Shown here: piece after piece, positions 11,801 to 26,800 of the stretch
Numbering within the stretch: position 1 is the first letter of the stretch
Layout: each line of letters starts with the position of its first letter
Assembly (NCBI GenBank): GCA_030998225.1
Contig: JAPYXD010000484.1
Location: 4,650,001 to 4,714,000 of the forward strand
DNA from: Diplolepis rosae
Lineage: Eukaryota > Arthropoda > Insecta > Hymenoptera > Diplolepididae
Direction of reading: 5' to 3'
Length of the DNA stretch: 64,000 bases
Notes under the pieces: generated by a model
What the model was told of the DNA's origin: nothing
The model's database searches: none
The model's input: the letters and a program-made list of their open reading frames with translations, nothing else
Position numbers and translations under genes: made by a program

Positions 11801-14800
11801 GAGACCATGTAGAAACTATATAAGAAACTATGTTGGGAATTGAGACAGGAGAGTGTGTAATTTCTGACGTAGTTTCGTACGTAGTTAACTACGTCGTTTT
11901 CAAAGCCTTAGTTTTTCAATTTATAAATCTGATATTTATGGAAAATAGTTCTTGTTCCCGTGCAGAAATCGCCCGATTTGTCCTCATTTAAGGTAGGGCT
12001 ACGGTTAGGCCCTCGCTAGAAAAAGTAGACTAGGAAATTCTAGGCGGGCCCCGGCGAGGCGTTCATAAGGTTCACCCTGTTTGGTTTCTAGAAAAACTAG
12101 TTCCTTCTAGTCGGGCCCTATTTTTGGATTTTAGTCAGGCCCTAGGTAGTTCCTTATTTTAATAAAAAGTTTAGATATTCTTTGCTGTGCATGCTCATGC
12201 AAAAGGCCTTTACATATAGCTGGGGCCCCATTGTACGGTTAGGCAATAGATATGTATTCTAATCAGGGCCCGACTAGATGTCTAAAATAGAGCCTGCCTA
12301 AAACAGCGTTACAGAAGTAGATGGGGCCTGACTACTTTTCCCTACTAGATCCCGACTAGAAGTAGGGAAAAGTAGTCAGGGCCCTACTATATCCTAAATG
12401 AAATTTCTGCACGGGTTATTGTTTGGAACGAAAGGATATTATCTTTTCAAATTATTTATTTAAACACAAAAAGCACATTATTAATAATACGTATGCAATT
12501 TAAAATAACAACAAGAACTGTTTGTCATGAATATTAGATTTATGAATTTAAAAAATACGTTTTGGAAACGACGTATAGAACTACGTGGAAAAATACGTCA
12601 GAATGCACGTAGGAATCGATGTCGGGAACTAAATAGGAAACTACGTCGGAAATTGGGACAGGGAAGTATGTAGTTTCCTGCGTAGTTAACTCCGTAGTTT
12701 CCAAAACCTTATTTTTTCAATTTATAAATCTAATATTTATGGAAAAATAGTTCTTGTTATTATTTGGAATGAAAGGATAATATATTATTTTCAAATTATT
12801 TATTTAAACACAAAGGATACATTATAAATAATACCTATAAAAATTTTTAAAAACAACAAGAACTGTTTGCCATGAATATGAGATTTATAAATTAGAAAAA
12901 TGAATGTTTGAAACGACGTTGGAAACTGCGTAGAAAACTACATAAGAATCTACGTAGAAATCGACGTCGGAAATTACATAGGACACTACGTCAGAAATTG
13001 GGGTAGGAAACTACGTGATTTCTGACGTACTTTCCTACGTGTTTTTACATAGTTTCATAACTGCTTTTGACGTAGTTTTCTATCCTAATTTCCGATGTAG
13101 TTTCTTATGTAGTTAAGAAGAGGAAGGCTTACATGGAGTGAAATAGAGATCAGGGAAACAGGATTGATCACCCGTGTAGAAATTTTGATAGGGCCCCGAC
13201 GAGTTTGCCCTATCTCTAGTCGGGATCTAGCGTGGAAAACTAGTCAGGGCCCCGTCGGTAACGTAACGCTTTTGTCGAGGTGGGCCCTACTAGACTTTCT
13301 AGTAGGGGTTTAGTGATGTCAGCCCTTACACTACCCCACCTACAAAAAAGGACACCATTAGGGCCCTATTGGAACTCCGCATTGAATTTACACTGAGAAA
13401 ACTGGAGTGTCAAACTTTGAGTGTCAAAATGTAGATAGTCAGTTTGAACTTCTAGATAGTACAACACTTTCTCCGAAATTTTTTTCTTTTTGGTCAGGGA
13501 GACACTCATTTGATATTCTGCTTAACTGTTACCAGAGGGTCAGAATCACTATAAAGAGTGTCAATTGGTGAAATACGCGCCAAAATTGTAAAGTCACGTA
13601 GGTTCGCCTATTTTTCCTCCAATATCACCAGCGTGGACTCTAACCTCATTGCCAGTTTCGCGTCCTTTACGTGTTAAAGTGTCACGAGGGTTATTTTTGC
13701 CAACTAATTGTCGAGTACCTATTTCACTTGCTATAATAACATAATAATTGTGAAAGCTTAAATGTAATAGTTTTGAGGTTAGCCATAGAGGTAGATTATA
13801 GTCTGTTTTTCCCTCTTCGATAATCTATTTTTCTCTCTGCGATGATCAACTTTTCCCTCTAAAGTATTCAAGTTGACCATCTTATTTCCACAATCCACAG
13901 GTAATAAGTTACACTATCTAGAAGGCTGTCCTATAGTTTAACCTCAAATATAGTCTGCTTCACCCTCCAAATGTTTAGGTTGACACTCCAGTTTTCTCAG
14001 TGTAGGGGCATATATCAGCAGAGTCACGTTACCAATTTTTTTCAGGTATATCACTGAGAAAATAATAAATAAAAACGATTTTCCACACTGAAAGAAAAAG
14101 TACAGGGGAAATTCGAGTTAAGACTCTAATATTTACCGTTTTTAACGGCAACGGAGGGATATTCGCTTGGAAGGTTAAGTTTACTGTTTTCATAGTAAAA
14201 TATCTGTTTTCAAGCTAGGAAATTTTTTTCTGAGTAAATTGACAGTACTTTTTCATTACACATACACTGAAAAAAAATCTTCGTAAGTTTGACTACTTTT
14301 TAACTTACTTTCCATAGTTTATAAAGGCCCCAGTGTAATTTTTGAAGTTAAGTGAACTGCAGGAACATAGGTAAATCAAATAAGAGCAGTAATTGAATCG
14401 ATGAGTATTCTTAGTATATTTCAAAACTTTATTTACTTTCAAGCAGACTCTAACTTACTATTTTTATATACAAACTTACCTACAAACACACATTATTCCC
14501 CTATACACTACACAAACGCTCGTATAGGTAGTATTAAAAATTATTCTTAACGCTGCGGGTTCGAACCCTCTCTACTTACAATTAAAGCATTACTAACCTA
14601 ACGACTAAGCCTCTCGGCTGCGCACGCTTGGAATACAAGAAAAAAAATAGCGCTTATAACCCGCAACTACTGCAGGGCCATGTAAGAAGTGTATGGGCCC
14701 CGTGTAATCAGGAATTTTTAAATTTTATGCCAATTTATGATTCTGATTAAAATGTTTAATTATTAAATCAATTTTCTATAAAATGAAATATTTTTGAAAT

Positions 14801-17800
14801 AAACAGATCAAATTTTTGAATTAAAGAACATTACATAATAAAAAGATTTATATACATTTTAGAAGTATTAATTTTTATTATTGTATATTAGTAATACTTT
14901 ATACAGGTTATGATTCATTTAATTTTTGTTTTCAAGAGTAAAATCAACGTATGTTCAGAATCTAAAAAATTTGAGTTTTTTCAATTCCAAAAATATGATG
15001 AAACTTTTCAATCAAGAAAATTATCTCATAACGAAATTATGCATTCAAGTTCGCAATAGATAATTCCAACTAATGAAGTACTATTAAAAAAATAGTACAC
15101 TTATTTACTTATCATTAGTTTGTTTTTCTAACTACTCTTATGTAGTAAAAAAGTTTTCTTAAATGTTCTTGCTTCCTCTTAAGTATTGATCTTATCCAAG
15201 ACCGTGTTCAGAAAATCTCCATTTTTCTCAGATAAGATCAAATTTTAATGGGAATAAAGAATAAAGGTTATGTTGTATCTAATGGACCTAACCTTAACAA
15301 CAAATATTACAAGTAGGGATTCTCTAGTCGGGGCCCCACCAGATACAAATAGATTTACCATACTTAAGCGAAACAAGGAATTCCTCACTAGAACCTGACC
15401 TGACCGGGCCCCTAACAGTTTTTTCTAGATGAGGAAATTCTAGTCCGGGCCCCACTAGAACCCAACTTGAAATAAGGAAAGATAGGGCAATTTCTACACG
15501 GGCAATGAAAAGTGTTATAAAAAATTTACAGTTATTGTTCTCTCCAACTAATTTCTGGATAAACATAAGGGAGTGTTACACCATATGTACATTTTTACAT
15601 TCTTATCATACATGTGAGGGTATCCGTTCTATGTGAAAACTTACTTTCCCAATTTTTATCAAATATCCTCGTTTTTAAACCACTTGAATGAGGAAAAACG
15701 GTTTTTAGAAAGATCAACAATTATATTAATGAAATTTTTTCGGTGGACCAATATTAACATAGTTAGAGCATATTGAAACCTTGAAGAAAATCAATTATAA
15801 ATAAAACATAAAAATCTGCTCACTAAAGTTACACACATTCTCATCAGATGTCCATTTCAACATGCGTAAATATTGCTCAGGAAGACCCCAACCAAAAAAA
15901 TTCTTTATTTCAATATTTATTTAATCTATTTTTGTGCTCAAATCTTAAATTTGTATTTTAAAAAATTATAATATTGCACTTTTATTCGATAAAATAAATT
16001 ACTGTAATTATATTATTTATTATAAAATTTTAGAAATGCATCAAATTCATGAAGCGCGAGTATCATGATGAGAATGTGTTCCTTCAGGTCGAATAGAGCC
16101 TCAAGTAAATCAATTGACCTTTGAAACTAAATTCAAAAACATTTTAATAATATTTTTGATAGTCCTGAGCGTTTCAAGAATGTGAAAATTGATTTAATTC
16201 CTGAAAAATAAATAAAATGTTAATTAGTCATAAGCATAATCGCGAGCCCTAGGCGCGGAAACTTATTTTAGTACACTGGTAGAAATGTTCAGAAATTTAC
16301 GAAATTTTTATTTCACAAAAGTAATATAAAATTTAACGAAATTTATGATGTTTTTAAGTAAAGGTATCTTAAAATTTCGAAAATTGTACTGCATTTTCTG
16401 AACTTTTTCTTAATATTATAAAAATCGACTGAATTTTCATAAAATGTATCTCAAAACTACCTAACTGTAACAGAATTTTTATAAAATTCATCATAAAATT
16501 ACGAAACTGTAAAAAAATTTTCAGCTACATGTTAACAGCATAAAACTTTAGTTACCCAAAACGCAAAATTTTTCCTTTTACAAGTTTTAGAATTTCCAGA
16601 TACAAGTATCGGAATATTCAACACTTTCTAACTGAAAATTGAGGAGTGGTTTCTTAAATTTACTAAAAAGTAACTAAATTTTTTGAGATTAAATCTCAAT
16701 TTTACTAAATTGTAACTGAATAAAATTCCAGTTTCGGGAAATTACGGTAGACATTTCTAACGGTGTAAGAGAGAAATGCAAGTATAATAACTTCTGCAAT
16801 TTCGGTAAATAATAACGTATATAAAGGGTTTCCCAATAAGGGTGATATGTTTTGAAATTGAAAAAAAACACTGAATATTCATTCGGAATTGATCGAAATC
16901 TTTTTTATTATATTGGATATTCTATGCCATTTATGATTTAAAGAATATATCGGCCAAATGTCCCCCGAGACTTGAGCCAAAAATGCGCCTCATCAGAAAA
17001 GATGATTTTTTGATGAAAATTGGGATGATTTTCAATTGATTCCAGAGCCCAATCCGCGAACTCCCGACGCAAACGATGGTCATTAGGCTTCAGTTCTTGG
17101 GCCAGAATCATCTTATAGGGATGCAGGCCAAGATCCAATCGCAAAATACGCCAGGTAGTCATCCTGGACAGGCTCAATTCCTGATCGATTATTCGAAGAA
17201 TTGAGAGCGCGGATGGAGCAGAATGACGACCATATTTTGCACGATATGCTCTTTGAACACCGACAAAACTTCTCGAATTTTAATAAAATAATTGGACAAT
17301 TTCCAAACGTTGTGGAAGCGTGAAACTACTCATGATTAAATGGCAAACCTTACTGATCACAACTGACAGCAGACGTCAAAAATTTCAGTTCAAATGAGCC
17401 CGATAGGGACATTCAAAATCATATCACCCCTATTAGGAAACCCTTTATATTAGGGTGTGCCAAAAAAAACGCGATATATTTTTTTTCACGAAAACTTGAA
17501 AATATCGTAGAATATGTCTAGACAAAAATTCTGTCCAAAGCACAGCACGTAATTTCAATTTTAAGAGGTTTCTCATCGTACCTAAAGTTTTTCCGCATTT
17601 AAATAACACAGATTATAGGTATTTTCTACATTATTTCCTTTTGCGAGCTATGATAAAATTGTTTTTTCATCAAATAAATGAGTAAACCTTATTCAGCATT
17701 AAATCCACTATAAAAAATTCTATTGAGTCGAATTCCGATCATCAATTTTGCATTTTCTACAGAGCCTCAAAATTTTAATTTCTAAAAATTTTGAGTTTTT

Positions 17801-20800
17801 TGAATTTTTAAGCGAAACTATTCGAGATAGGGCAAAAAGTTAAATGGAAATTTTGTAGTACATTTAGTCCTCTGTAAAAAAGTTCTGAATAAATTTTTTG
17901 TACCATGAATATTTACTAAGTTACAGATTCTCAAAGTCTCATTTTTTTCATTTTCAACTTTTATCAAGTACTTATTATTAGGGTAAATAATAAAAAATAT
18001 ATTGAGGTATCAAACTCTCGTGTTTCATACTGTTATACCTCAATATATTGTATTTTTTATTATTTACTCTAATTATAGCATTGTATTTGCACTTCTTTCT
18101 CAGTAAGAATTCTAAATATAAATATAAAGAGTCAGTAAAAAATAGAGCCTTAACACACCCAGTAAAAAGTTTTATTTAAACTTAAGAAATAGTTCTTTTA
18201 AATTTATTTCTTCAATTCGAAATAAAAACACCTTTAGAACAAATATAAATTTATTTGATTCTAAGAAATCACCTTTTTAGCCTTTTTTAAATGAAAGAAA
18301 TTATATTTTTTACGAAGACAATTTTTTCATTAAATTAAAGAAAATATTTCTGTGAGTCATACTACATATGTAACTATGGACTCAGGTTAAAATATTTCAC
18401 TACTAATTTTTTAAAACAATTTTCTAAAGGTGTTATCCAAGTTCAGGTCATTAAAATTTTTAAATGTTGCTAAAGTGTTTCTACCCCAATTCTAGTAGCA
18501 AAATAAAACTCCTGTGATAAAATTTCTTGCAGGGTTTATTTGCCATGAATTCTGAGTTAAGGTAACACTTCCTTTTTTTCTGTGATGTTAATTGAATAAT
18601 ATAGAGATTAATTTTATAATATATGAAATCATATGAATCATAATGATCTGCTAATGACATATATATATATATATACTTGAATCAATTTAATTCTATTATT
18701 TTGATCAACTTGGAAAATAAAAAATTTACATAAAAAGATCTTAGTTAATCGTTTTCATAATATTAAACATTATTACACATTTTGATATGCTGGTGGTTGC
18801 GGTATAGTTGAGTATGGCTCATAAATTGATGAATCACCCTAATTTTAATCAGTTGGATCCTGAAAAAAATTCTCGCTTGGCAGTGTTATTTATCAGTTTG
18901 GGTAATTCCAAGTCTGTTGTAAGATATCTTTTTTATAGTTCTGATTGTAACTATAAAAATCTGTAATATTGTATCCAAGATTTACTGAACAAACATGAAT
19001 AAATTATTATTCAATAAATTATAAAAAAATAAGATATGATAATTTAATTTATTCATATTCATCTAACTGGATTAATAGGTACTACTTTTCATTCATTAGT
19101 CGTATTTACTAAAACCTATCGATCCTATCGATAGTTTCGTTCATCTACGGGCTAAAATATGAGTTGGATTTATGGGCGGAAATATAGTCAGATTTTAATG
19201 GATCAAACACTATAAACATAATTGTATGATATCAAATATAACATAATTCAGAGTAAAATTGACTAATGTATCAGCGACAAAGATGCGATCAACACTACCA
19301 ATTAGCAAAAAATGTAACATATAAATTAATTCAAATTTTGCTTTCTATTATTCAAATCTCTCAATGAATTAGTAATATTCACTTATCAACTAGTTCAATG
19401 TTACTTAAAATTAGTAAATGTTTACATTAATTTCAGGTGAAAAAATTCTCACTAATTTAAAATGTAGAGATTGATGCATAATTTTTCTTCAAAATAAAAT
19501 TTCTATAAAATTATTAATGCACCCGTTTTAAATTAATTAATTTGCAGCATTTCCTATCTATCTATCATATGTAAGGACTTATATGGGCACATCCATAGAA
19601 CTTTTAACTCTTATCACTCCTGCACAGAGCTAAAAAACAAATAAGTTTTTGCCTTGAATCAAACAAATTGTATCTTTAACCATATATCAATGCATTAATT
19701 TCTTTGTTTTGAAGAAATATTTATTTGTCCCAAAGATATTTTGTTTGAATTAAACAAATGTTATTCAATTCAAATAAATCTTTTGTTTGAATCAAGAAAA
19801 GCCTTTCAAACAAATTTTTTTTCAAATCAAATGTTTTTTCTCAGTGTATTTTATTATTTAAAATTAAGTGGTTGAGTTCGAAATTTTTGCCACTGCCTAC
19901 ATTATCGGAGGATTCACTCAGAAAAAAGATTTGATTGAATCAAAAAAAATAATTTGTTTGAACGACTTTCTTTGATTTAAAGAAATGTTTTGTTTAAATG
20001 AAATAAAATTTGTTTGATTCAAACAAAATATGTGTGAAGCAAATAATTATTTGTTTGAATTAAATTAATTTCTTCTTTAAATCAAACAAATTGTATCTTT
20101 AACCATATATCAATGCATTAATTTCTTTGTTTTGAAGAAAAATTAATATAAATCAAGCAAATATTTATTTGGTTCAAAGATATTTTGTTTGAATCAAACA
20201 AATTTTATTTCATTTAAACAAATCATTTCTTTAAATCAAAGAAAGTCGTTCAAACAAATCATTTTCTTTGATTCAATCAAATCTTTTTTGTGAGTGTCAT
20301 TAGTCGCGTATCAGATAGGATATGTTTCCGACAGGTGTCCTCGTAGACAATTTCAAACTTTTATATCGCAATAATGCAAATAAATTCAAATTTAAAGAAT
20401 TTGAAATTTTTCTGTGGAAAAAGAGACTCTTTCGACTATGCCGGGATTCGAGCCCGGGTCTCTCAATTGCCGGTCGACTCATACTAGAAATAACATGTTA
20501 ACAGTATTTAACCCAAAAGTTATTTTCGTCATCACTCACACAAGTTTAAAATTGAAAAATTGACGGAATCTAAATTGATACTCATGCAAAAACTTTCACT
20601 GTTAACAATTTAATTTCTGTGGCGTGTAAAATATTGCCGTAATTCTACGTACGTTTAGTGATTTACGTCGACACGAGAAATTCAAATTTTTCGCTCGGAG
20701 TCGTTCGTTATCGACTCCTTTTTTCGAACGATCATATCGGGTATTGTTTTGTTAAATTTCCAATCGTATCGTCTAATTTTTCGAACGGCATCGAGCGAGG

Positions 20801-23800
20801 TCCTCGAATAAGGTCACTTTTGACAGTTCTCACATGACACGAGCAGTAGAAAATCTTCGATGTTAATAATAAATTTGAGTTTTGTTTTATTTGTTTAAAC
20901 TTATATAAAAATAATCTTTATTTCTAAGTCTGCTTATTTTTTCTTTTACCTTTACCTTTTAAGGGTATGTGATACTTTACCATAGGAGCAATTTTGTAGA
21001 TAAAATAAATTCTAGAAAATATTAAAACTTTGAACTATTTTAAAATTTTTTTAATTTAAAAAATTAAGTTGTTACTATACTTAAAATAAGGCTTTTCGGC
21101 ATTTTTTTTACATTATTTTTAGCTATAAGAATATTTTTAATTTTGGAAACGAGCTTCTCGGTTGCTCGGTCGGATCGATCGATTTGACGAGAAGTTTGTT
21201 TCAATGAGACGAATTGAGATGACTGCTCGGATGTTAAGTCGATAACCAAAAATATTTCGATAGTTTCTCGGATCGTGTCGCTCGAATGAATCAGTACGTA
21301 CTGGAAAACAGCGCATATACATTCCATTAGGGAGTAGGTGACACATTTTTTAAAAAGTAGTCTGAATCCGATTTTAGTATGTCATAAAAAAAATAATACG
21401 CTGATAGAAAGGAATGGCCATTACAACCATATTTATGATTAATTTGACCTTACTTTATTGCTGGCCCATATACAGCAATATATATTTGTAGACCTCATTT
21501 GGACAAATAATTTTCCATCTTAACGTTTTTTTCATATGTCACATATTTTGTTTAAATAATGAAATTTTTTAATTTTAATCGTATTTATTCAAATTAAAAT
21601 GTAAAATATACGTTTTATCAGAAACTATGTCAGACAAAATTTGTAGATCTTATTGAAACGAACAATTTTGCAAACTTGAGTTTTTTTCGTAATTTACATA
21701 TTATTGTTAAAAAATTGAATTTTGGATTTTCAATAGTATGTTTTTAACATTACAAAGAAGAATATACATCTTATGAAAAAATGTTGCAATTCAAAGTTGT
21801 AGATCTTTATGTAGTAAACAATTTTTTATTATAACTTTTTTTTCGTATTTCGTATAATTCAACTGGATGATGGAATTTAGATATAGACTTTTTTCAAGTT
21901 TTAACATACTGTACTCTCTAAACCTGAATCAGTGAAATAGTCACTGATTATATCAGTGAAAATATATCAACTGATGAATCAGTGCCCTGCTTTGATTTCA
22001 CTGAGGAATCAGTGAACGCGTCACGTGAACATAACATTTGAATTCGCGAATTCAAAACATTCATCTACACTTTACTGATTTATCGTCCCTTAAAAATAAT
22101 AATAATTACGCAATTTCGTTTTAATATTGTTTAGCCTAAAGTAAACGAATTCATCGATCGTTAAAATATATTGCTGGTTTTATTACTCCCACCTGAAACT
22201 TTCAATGATTCATCAGTCGAATTTCACTGATTCTCAGTGAAAGACTTATATAGCTGCTGCCATCAGTTAATAGTCACTGCGAATCAGTGGCTGTTCACTG
22301 ATTCAGGTTTAGAGAGTAACTTTCCTAATGTTAGTTTAATCGAAAAATGTTATTGGGCTAATTTGTAGAAATTCATGAGAACTTTCAGAAATCAGTATTG
22401 GAATTTTGGATTTTTTTATGCAGTTTTCTTCAAATAAAACAAAAAATGCTCCTATTTTGACAATTTTTGTCGGATGTGGCTGGTTAACGAACTTGTCCTT
22501 ACTTTTTCAGTTCCGATAAATTATGCCAAAGCTCAATTCAATCCGATAATTCTACACCCAGAAAACAGTTTTCATTTCTGAATTTTTTGAATCAAAGAAA
22601 CATTTCTTTGATGTACGGTCGAAGGAAAAATTTCTTTAGATTAAAGAAAGTTTTGTTGAGTCAAAAAAATTTTCTTTGATGTAAAGAAATATCAACGAAA
22701 AATTTTTTGAATCTACAAAACTTTCTTCAATTCAAAGAAATTTTTTCTTTGACCGTATTTCAAAGAAATGTTTCTTTGATTCAAAGAAACTGTTTTCTCA
22801 GTGTATCGAGAGTTATGGAGTATACGACCTACTACTACAGACAGACACTTTTGTAAGAAGCACTTTTTCTGACTCAGGGGATCTCAAAACGTAAAGATTT
22901 GATGAAAATTTCGAAAGCCATTTTTTACATAAAATCAATACATTCTCATGTGATAAGAATGCTCCCAGAAAACAGTTTCTGTGAATCAGAGAAACATTCC
23001 TTTGATATACGGCCAAAGAAAAAATTTCTTTAGATTAAAGAAAGTTTTGTTGATTCAAGAAAATTTTCTTTGATATAAACAAATCTATTTCTTTAGATCA
23101 AAGAAAATTTGTTTAAATTAACAAAACTTTCTTTAATCTAAAGAAATTTTTTCTTTGACCGTATATCAAAGAAACTGTTTTCTCAATGTGTGAAATTCCT
23201 TCCATTAAATGTAATGGAAGTTTAATACAGAAATTTCTAACAATGTAAATTATAATATAGTTCATCTAAAATTCAGTATTTCACTGCGAAAAATTCTCAA
23301 AGTGACACGTTTTCCCCTAAATTAAAACGTTGTTTAGAAAAAATTGTAAACTTGAGTTTCTCCGTGTGATTATTTTAAAAAATACACATTTTTCTAAGAT
23401 ACAACTAAGATTTCATCTTGAATAAATCAGTCTATGGTGTAATAACAGTATTTTGTCGTATATTATCCATAATCACAGAAAGAGCACTCCAAATCAAGAT
23501 TCTGAATATAATAAAATTGATTAATTCAACAATGGCATCTTCAAAATTTTAAATATAATTATGCACGAGTACGGATTTTCTCAACCCTAAAAATTAAAAG
23601 TTCAGTGGATTTGTCCATTTAGGATTCTATATAGGATCCCATATACAAACTTTCAGTAGGGACGCTAGTTTATAGCAGTTATGAAATACCGGAATGCATT
23701 CTTCCATACATAAATATTAAATCCTTATGATTTCGTTACAATTCTCGAATATATGAGAAAAATGGTCATAATTATAATAAATTTCCAATATCGTCCATAA

Positions 23801-26800
23801 GGTTTTTGTTTTCTAAAAGTACATAAACACGTGAGCCGCTACCAGTAGAAAACCGGTTGCCACGTTGCCGACAATCAAACCTGTACGAGAGGTGAAGTTA
23901 GACTCCAGAGGAGCTATCCAAGACATCCGGCATAGTTGCATTTACATACTAAACAAATGATTCACGTTTATACCATGGGTTCATACTACTCTCTTTAGTA
24001 ATTTTATATTAATTATTTTATTTAATTGAGGGCATGTGATACTTAGCAAATTAGCAAATTTTATCGATTTTAGGTTTCTAAATGTTTGTTTCCAGAATAC
24101 ATGGAATTTTGTTTTCAAAATTTGACAAATGGTAGAAAAGATAAAAATGAAGGAAGATAGACTACTTCTAGTTTGAAAAATGAAAAAAGTTTTATTTCAG
24201 TAAAATAATTAAAATGAAATATTGTTGATGTTCTTAGTTGGTTTCAGGGTTTTATTTTGTGAATTTAGTTATTTAGAGCAATTTTATAGTTTCACATGTG
24301 CAATTCATTTATATCGTTTGTACTACAATGCTTATCCGTCACACGCTCTCTGAATCTGAATCAGTCATAATCTACAGATTATCAGTGAAATTTGACTGAT
24401 TCAAATAGCTAAAAAGAGGTTACTGTAAATCAGTCAAATTTCACTGATTACTTCAGCTAAAATTAACTGATTCACCAAGGGAAAAATATTTTTCACCGAT
24501 TTGATCAGTGAAAATTAACTGATTTAGCAGTGAAAATATTATTTCGCTGGTAAATCAGTGAAAAGGCAAATCACTCATTAAATCAGTGAAAATTTGTCTG
24601 ATTCGGATTTATAGAGCGTAAAATATCTTAAGTCTCTTCCTTTTGTATTTTTATAGAAAAAATATTTTTGTACAGTTTTTATTTTGTAAATTTAGTTATT
24701 TAGACCAATTTTATAGTTTCACACGTGCAATTCTTTTATACCGTTTTTACCACAATGTTTATTCGCCACACGGGCAATTTTTTTAAGTTTCTTCCTTATG
24801 AATTTTTTATAGAAATAAATTCTCACTGATGAGTACTCCAATCTGAGTTGAAATGTTTGAAAATATGAAACTCTGAGTTACATTTTTTCTGGGCCCTAAA
24901 GCCATCTAAGAACATCAACAATATTTAATATTAATAATAAGGGTCGATATAAGTCCTTTTCCTTATTAAAATGGTTAAAAATGGTGTAAGTTGTATTGAC
25001 CCTCAATTTAAATAAAATGGTACATCGTTGGAAAAAAATTGGCTTTAGGGTCCAAAAATAATCAGACGTTTCGGCTCAGATCGGAGCCTTTATCAGTAAT
25101 ATTTATTAAAATCTATAAAATACAAAAAAGGTGGTGCAAATTTCACATTTTTAGAAATAACTAAAGTACTTAAACATATAATAAAAAAAAGAGTACCTGA
25201 TGTGTTAAATTAAATTTATAAGTGAAAATGGAAGGTTTGGATATTCGACCAGAACAAAAGGTGTCGTACCATTTTATTTTAGCAAAATCTATCGGCAAAA
25301 TTATTTTCATTATCAAAACCAAAAGTAGTCTATCTACGTCCGCTTTTATTTTCTTTATCATTTCCAAAATTTTGAAAACAAAATTTTAGATATTTTGGGT
25401 GTAAACAAGTAGAAACTGAACAAAGTTGTTCACATGAACTTGTTACTTTTCTCAAGTACCACATGGCCTTAATTGATCAATATACAATGTGTCCCATTAC
25501 TTGCAGAACAGCCGTTACCCATGTGGAAACATTTCATGGCAGTCTAATGTAAGATCTGGTCCAGATCAGAATATTTCTAGACCGTCTTTTCTAGAATGTC
25601 TAGTCTGTCCCAGATCTAGTGCTGTCTAGCCTTCTATAACATACAAATTCCTAAATATCAATGATTAAAATTTTTTAATCATTTTAAAAAAGTTGACAGG
25701 GTGTTTGGAATGATCCAAAATAAGAAATCATCACCCTTAGAAAAAGGTTTTTTTTCGTATCATATTGGCAGACTAGTTAAAGCCAGATCTGATGCTGTTT
25801 ATCCCTATATGTCAAAAATTTCCAAGTCTTTATTCTTACATTTGTTTTCCCACTTTTAAATAATTAACAGGGTATTTAAAATAATATAAAATAAGAAATT
25901 GAAACTACTTGAAAAAGTGTTTTCTCTCATCATCTTGACAGGCTAGTCTGGTCCGGATCTGTCGCTAGTTAGCCCAGTATATGATATGAAAATTTCTTTT
26001 AATTTTAATACAAATCTTTATTACACTGAGAAAAAAATTTATCCAACAAAACTTTTTTGTTGTCCTGACAAAATATTTTGTTGTCCCAACAAAACATTTT
26101 GTTTAAGTAACAAAATTTGATTGAAATAGCAAAATGTTTTGTTGGCACAACAAAAGAATTTTGTTAGCTAAATACTAACAAAATATTTTTGTTGATTTGA
26201 AAAAAATGTTTTCTCAGTGTATCGACTTCAAAATAGGCTCCTTGTGATCCATTACAAGCATGCCAACGGTTAATCCAATTTTCCATACACTTCTTATAGG
26301 CCTCGGCCGGTATGGCTTTTAGTTCCTTCAGCGAATTTCTTTTTATGGCCTCAATCGACTTATGGCGCGTTTCCCGGAGCGGATATTTAAGTTTTGAAAA
26401 CAGGAAAAAGTCACAGGGAGCCAAATCTGTCGAATATGGTGGCTGAGCAATGACTTTTGTTTCATGTTTAGCCAAAAATTCAGTAACAATCAGGCTGGAA
26501 TGTGACGGTACCTAAAACATGAACCACAATGTGTTGAGTCGATCCATAAGAGATGTTGAGAGCCTCTGCTACCTCTCTAATGCCAACACAACGATTTTCG
26601 AGCACAATTTTCTACACTTTTTCGATGTTATCGTCGTTAACAGAGGTGGATGGACGACTCGCATGAGGCAAGTTTTCTACGACCTCACGACCCTCACTGA
26701 ATGCTTTATACCACTAAAATGCCTTCGTTCTCGATAGAGTAGAATCCCCAAAACACTTCTGCAACATTTTCAATGATTCCGTAGCCGTAATTCCATTGGA

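Larger units (their letters stand above)
13171..15502. mobile_element. CCCGTGTAGAAATTT-tipped element, word GGGCCC/CTAG, with nested insertions
   Basis: It starts CCCGTGTAGAAATTT and ends TTTCTACACGGG, with GGGCCC/CTAGTCGGG words at both outer parts. The middle holds other elements and an AT-rich stretch (about 14700-15300) in which I recognise nothing. Confidence 0.75.
24028..25468. mobile_element. GGGCATGTGATACTT element, long copy with nested repeats
   Basis: The left end GGGCATGTGATACTTAG and right end CAAGTACCACATGGCC are inverted, with TTAATTGA beside both ends. Inside lie a tandem duplication, a TCAGTGAA element and a minus-strand Penelope-type fragment. The short complete copy is at 32751-32957. 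Confidence 0.65.

Noticed and set aside
14550..14632. Possible tRNA gene
   Set aside because: The B box is perfect but there is no acceptor stem or usable anticodon arm; treated as a SINE fragment.
22554..23190. CRISPR-like array from regularly repeated CAAAGAAA words
   Set aside because: The words alternate orientation and form a palindrome, spacers are not unique, and the genome is animal.
25170..25367. 65-codon minus-strand frame near the Penelope-type fragment
   Set aside because: No reverse transcriptase or GIY-YIG motif; AT-rich chance frame.
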